From NCBI RefSeq assembly GCF_964340395.1, contig NC_135556.1, positions 25,583,723 to 25,630,222 of the forward strand: a stretch of 46,500 nt of DNA. Direction: 5' to 3'. Origin of the DNA: Glandiceps talaboti (Eukaryota > Hemichordata > Enteropneusta > Spengelidae). How positions within the stretch are numbered: position 1 is the stretch's first letter; each line of letters begins with the position of its first letter. Position numbers and translations under genes: made by a program. Positions 44,501 through 46,500 of the stretch are shown one piece after another. The notes under the pieces were generated by a model. The model searched no databases. It was not told the DNA's origin and saw only the letters and a list, made by a program, of their open reading frames with translations.

Positions 44501-46115
44501 TCTATATCTATATCTGTATCTATATCTATATCTATATCTGTATCTGTATCTATATCTGTACCTATATCTGTATCTGTATCTGTACCTATATCTGTACCTT
44601 TATCTGTATCTGTATTTGTATCTGTATCTGTATCTATACCTGTACCCGTACCTGTACCCATAGCCGTACCCATATCTGTATTGTTGATGTAAAAACATCA
44701 AGTCACGTGTGGTGCAACACTTAAACAAAGAGTTAGGGAGCCCTGGTACTGATAGCATTCAGTGCAGTTTTGAAGGTTTGTCTAACAGGTGCACAGGGAG
44801 CTTTGGTAGGCCATGTATTCCATTGTGGCAGTGTCTTAAGAATATAAGGAGTAGTGAATATGTAAAATACATACAATACACATGTACATACATGTACATT
44901 TTATACAAGCAGACACATGTCACAACAAAATAGTACTTTTATTACCTGTCGTTTGTATTCTGTCATTGGGTCATACACTAACCAACCATTCTCACCAAAG
45001 TCTTCTTTGAATTCAAATGCAAATAGTGGCTGTGAAGAAAACAGTGTGGTTACTAAGGAGTTTTCAAGGCAACACTCTCATCACTAAGGAGTTTTGATGA
45101 AACATTCTGGTTACAGAAGACTTATGATGGCAACAATACGGTTTGTAAAGAGTATTACATGTAACATCCACATTTTTGTTACTGGGGAGTTTTTCCTATC
45201 ATCACTTGGTTTCTAAGGAATATAAAAACATTACGGTGACTTTAAGGAGATCTCATGTTAACATTCTGGTTGCTAAAGAGTAACAAATATGGTTACCGTG
45301 GAGTTTCATTGTGAAAATGCTGGTCATTACAGAGCTCTAAAAGCAACAATCTGGTTGCTAAAGGGTTTCCATAGCAACATTCTGGTTATGGAGGTGTTTC
45401 ACCATTAAGAAGATTTACTGCTGTTGCTATCCTACAGAATGGGTCATTTTGTAAACACAATTCAGTGATCCGTCATATTTACATACAGGTCAGAGTTGGA
45501 CACATTAGTCATGTGACAAGTCACATGATACCTTACCAGTTTGTTGGAGAAAGGAAATGCATGTGTCTGGAGCTTCTCATAAACAAGTCTTCTGGAGTGG
45601 TTTTCTTGCTTGTGGGCAAACCTTAAATTACGGAAGTCCTATCAAACACAATAATAACATGGTACATATTACACGACTTCTTGGGAAAATGTTCCAGATC
45701 TCTTATGTGAGGGACTTTTGACAGAAAATCTGGGATGGAGGAAGGTGAGAGGTAGTACTTGTTTGTGTCAGTGCATGTCTCTATGTTTGTGTCAGTGCAT
45801 GTCTCTATGTTTGTGTCAGTGTTTGCATCAGTGCATGTCTCTATCAGCATAGTAAAATTACATAACTGTCAAGGTTAGATAGTTTGATTTGTTTAACCTT
45901 CCAATATGTAGAATACAGTGTATTGGTTTCATTTGGATACTATTGCTTCACTATGTCTTGAAGGATATAATACAAACTCTTTTGTCTTAATAATCAAAAC
46001 TTACCTTGCAATATAACTCTAACCCATAAGAGTTTTCACCTCGACTTGTTGAGCCACCAACTTTCTCAATTCTATAAATAACACCCAGTGGTACATCTAC
46101 AGTGAATGGCGGTTC
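35422..46115 (-). CDS. Myotubularin phosphatase, MTM1/MTMR1/MTMR2 group (13 exons, 5' end outside the window)
   Basis: It should remove the 3-phosphate of PI3P and PI(3,5)P2 on endosomal membranes. Exons in the window are 46115-46005, 45638-45537, 45029-44946, 42609-42535, 41945-41871, 41002-40814, 40410-40319, 39877-39784, 39574-39368, 37574-37482, 36956-36843, 36032-35853 and 35598-35422. They join in frame to 530 residues. The end of the GRAM domain ([15 protein letters not shown]) is followed by the phosphatase domain with [35 protein letters not shown], the P-loop [10 protein letters not shown] (Cys298, Arg304 of this fragment), [14 protein letters not shown] and [10 protein letters not shown]-terminal coiled coil ends in SPVNAS. 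Cys and Arg of CX5R are present, so it should be active. It is closest to human MTMR2, but the vertebrate paralogs postdate this lineage, so I give no symbol. The N-terminus and the start of the GRAM domain are missing only because the window ends. Confidence 0.95.
36572..36775. repeat. Dispersed repeat, copy 2
   Basis: It shares AAAGGCCCA, GATTAAAATCTA, TTTGACAGA, CTATAGAAAAAGT and ACATAGTTT in order with 16495-16700. It lies in the myotubularin intron between 36032 and 36843. Confidence 0.6.
37634..39390. repeat. 65-bp minisatellite built from a myotubularin exon end and its donor, about 26 copies
   Basis: On the minus strand each unit reads CATGGTCATAAATTCTCACA, then G|GTGAGTCTGAATGGAATTCA, then GTATTTGTCAGTTAGTCTCACACT. 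The first 21 bases are the end of the catalytic exon (39368). Donor variants GTGAGT, GTGAAT and GTGAGG occur among copies; the real exon uses GTGAGT. The array runs almost to the next exon (37574). Confidence 0.95.
39368..39574 (-). CDS. Myotubularin catalytic exon (P-loop)
   Basis: It encodes [14 protein letters not shown], the catalytic [10 protein letters not shown] and [13 protein letters not shown], ending CAG|GTGAGT. The last 21 coding bases (HGHKFSQ) and this donor form part of the 65-bp repeat unit that fills most of the following intron. Confidence 0.95.
40470..40690. repeat. Repeat of about 75 bp, three copies
   Basis: TTCTGTTAACAGCGATAAGT, AGGTAAAATCTACCTGAGTT and CAGGGTCCTCTACCAGTGA recur three times, in the myotubularin intron between 40410 and 40814. 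Confidence 0.85.
41020..41356 (-). mobile_element. SINE-like element with two tandem tRNA-like heads
   Basis: Two tandem units (41356-41290 and 41287-41220) each begin GTCGGTGGCC and carry an A box (TGGCCGAGTGG in the second) and a B box (GGTTCGAACCC, or GGTTCAAACCC in the first), like Leu/Ser tRNAs. A non-tRNA body containing GGTTTCCTCCTGCATTA follows, then an A-rich tail at about 41030. The tail ends about 17 bp before the myotubularin exon at 41002. Confidence 0.65.
41653..41788. mobile_element. 136-bp inverted-repeat element, TAGTCT family, 9-bp target-site duplication
   Basis: The left end is TAGTCTTGCCCTCAGGC; the right end inverted is TAGTCTAGCAGCTAGACC. ATACAAAAC flanks both sides (41644-41652 and 41789-41797). 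It lies in a myotubularin intron. It is related in its ends to 16378-16461 and 28626-29163. Confidence 0.75.
42075..42500. repeat. Two adjacent related minisatellites
   Basis: 42075-42280 has units of about 27 bp (CTCTCCTCAAAGCTAAGACC, CCTCACT). 42340-42497 has 30-bp units (GCTGATGAGACACCCCACAC, TCTCCACAAA). The shared CTCTCC..CAAA core suggests one origin. They lie in the myotubularin intron after the exon ending at 42535. Confidence 0.9.
43196..44672. repeat. 1.5-kb hexanucleotide array (TATCTG / TATCTA / TACCTG)
   Basis: An almost uninterrupted array of six-base units in three main variants, with larger blocks repeated inside it. It lies in the myotubularin intron between exons ending at 44946 and starting at 42609. 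The very long Tyr-Leu, Cys-Ile and Asp-Thr reading frames are artefacts. Confidence 0.98.
45760..45845. repeat. 24-bp tandem repeat
   Basis: Three to four copies of GTTTGTGTCAGTGCATGTCT plus CTAT, in the myotubularin intron between 45638 and 46005. The preceding intron (45030-45400) has loose copies of TTCTGGTTGCTAA and GGAGTTT. Confidence 0.85.
46005..46115 (-). CDS. First myotubularin exon inside the window (end of the GRAM domain)
   Basis: It encodes [20 protein letters not shown] and [12 protein letters not shown]. It begins at an acceptor (TTTTTAG|GAA), so more exons must lie to the right. I see no myotubularin exon in 46116-46500; the earlier GRAM exon must be outside. Confidence 0.92.
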
Positions 46116-46500
46116 CTAAAAAGGATGAAAGTTTTAATTAACCCATATCTTGTTTTTTTACAATCTACTTCTTAATTTTCTTTTGTAGACTATAATAATA
46201 ATATGGTTTATTGCAAGTGTTTAGGTCTTAGCCCATGACATAAAAATAGAAGTACAAGTATTCAGAGATAAGAGCATAACAACAAAAAACTAATACAATA
46301 ATGAAAAAGAGAAAGGAGAAAAGATACAGATCAGCAAATTATGTTTCAACTTCCTTAATAAAGTCGTCACAACATTTGAAAGCTTTGTACACAAACACTG
46401 ACAGTTTGTACACAACATGAGGGTTTTTAGAGGATAATAAAGCAAAACCTTTTTCTTCAGACGGATGGACACGAAATCTCTGGGGTATGAGTTCCATTCA

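Noticed and set aside
43173-44724. Reading frames of about 500 codons on both strands
   Set aside because: They are open only because the TATCTG/TATCTA hexamer array contains no stop in those frames; Tyr-Leu, Cys-Ile and Asp-Thr dipeptide repeats are not proteins.

Overview
The window is from the nuclear genome of an invertebrate animal, probably marine (lophotrochozoan or invertebrate deuterostome; I cannot narrow it further). It has AT-rich sequence, GT-AG introns, many micro- and minisatellites, short foldback elements and tRNA-derived SINE-like repeats. There is no operon, phage or CRISPR content. I found no previously undescribed multi-gene system. The unusual signals are structural, and several fall on splice donors.

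Three protein genes lie head-to-tail, all on the minus strand, so transcription runs from high to low coordinates. (1) 46115 to 35422: a myotubularin phosphatase of the MTM1/MTMR1/MTMR2 group. Its 5' end is beyond the right edge; thirteen exons encoding the last 530 residues are present. (2) 30932 to 12611: a complete OFD1, the centriole and cilium protein, with 23 coding exons and about 1053 residues. (3) 7155 to 2754: a complete GH27 lysosomal alpha-galactosidase/alpha-N-acetylgalactosaminidase, with six coding exons and 408 residues. Every exon was read by hand; all junctions are GT-AG, all phases join, and no frameshift was needed.

The genes do not form an obvious pathway: phosphoinositide turnover, ciliogenesis and lysosomal glycan breakdown. 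Their closest human relatives include three X-chromosome disease genes (MTM1, OFD1, GLA), which may reflect old linkage.

Between and inside the genes: 1-2753 is 3' flank of the galactosidase with one foldback element. 7156-12610 separates the galactosidase from OFD1 and holds a 545-bp AATC/AACC array, a TCG/TCA array, a 26-bp minisatellite, small foldback elements and a possible promoter with a CACGTG box. 30933-35421 separates OFD1 from the myotubularin gene and holds a perfect 94-bp-arm palindrome and a 1-kb minisatellite of 50-bp units. The introns hold most other repeats, including a 1.5-kb hexamer array and a 1.7-kb minisatellite of 65-bp units.

The main observation is that four splice donors, in two genes, lie inside duplicated DNA. 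Three are copied into intronic tandem repeats. The fourth (OFD1 exon 3) was duplicated as the target site of a transposon whose terminal repeat now forms part of the working donor.
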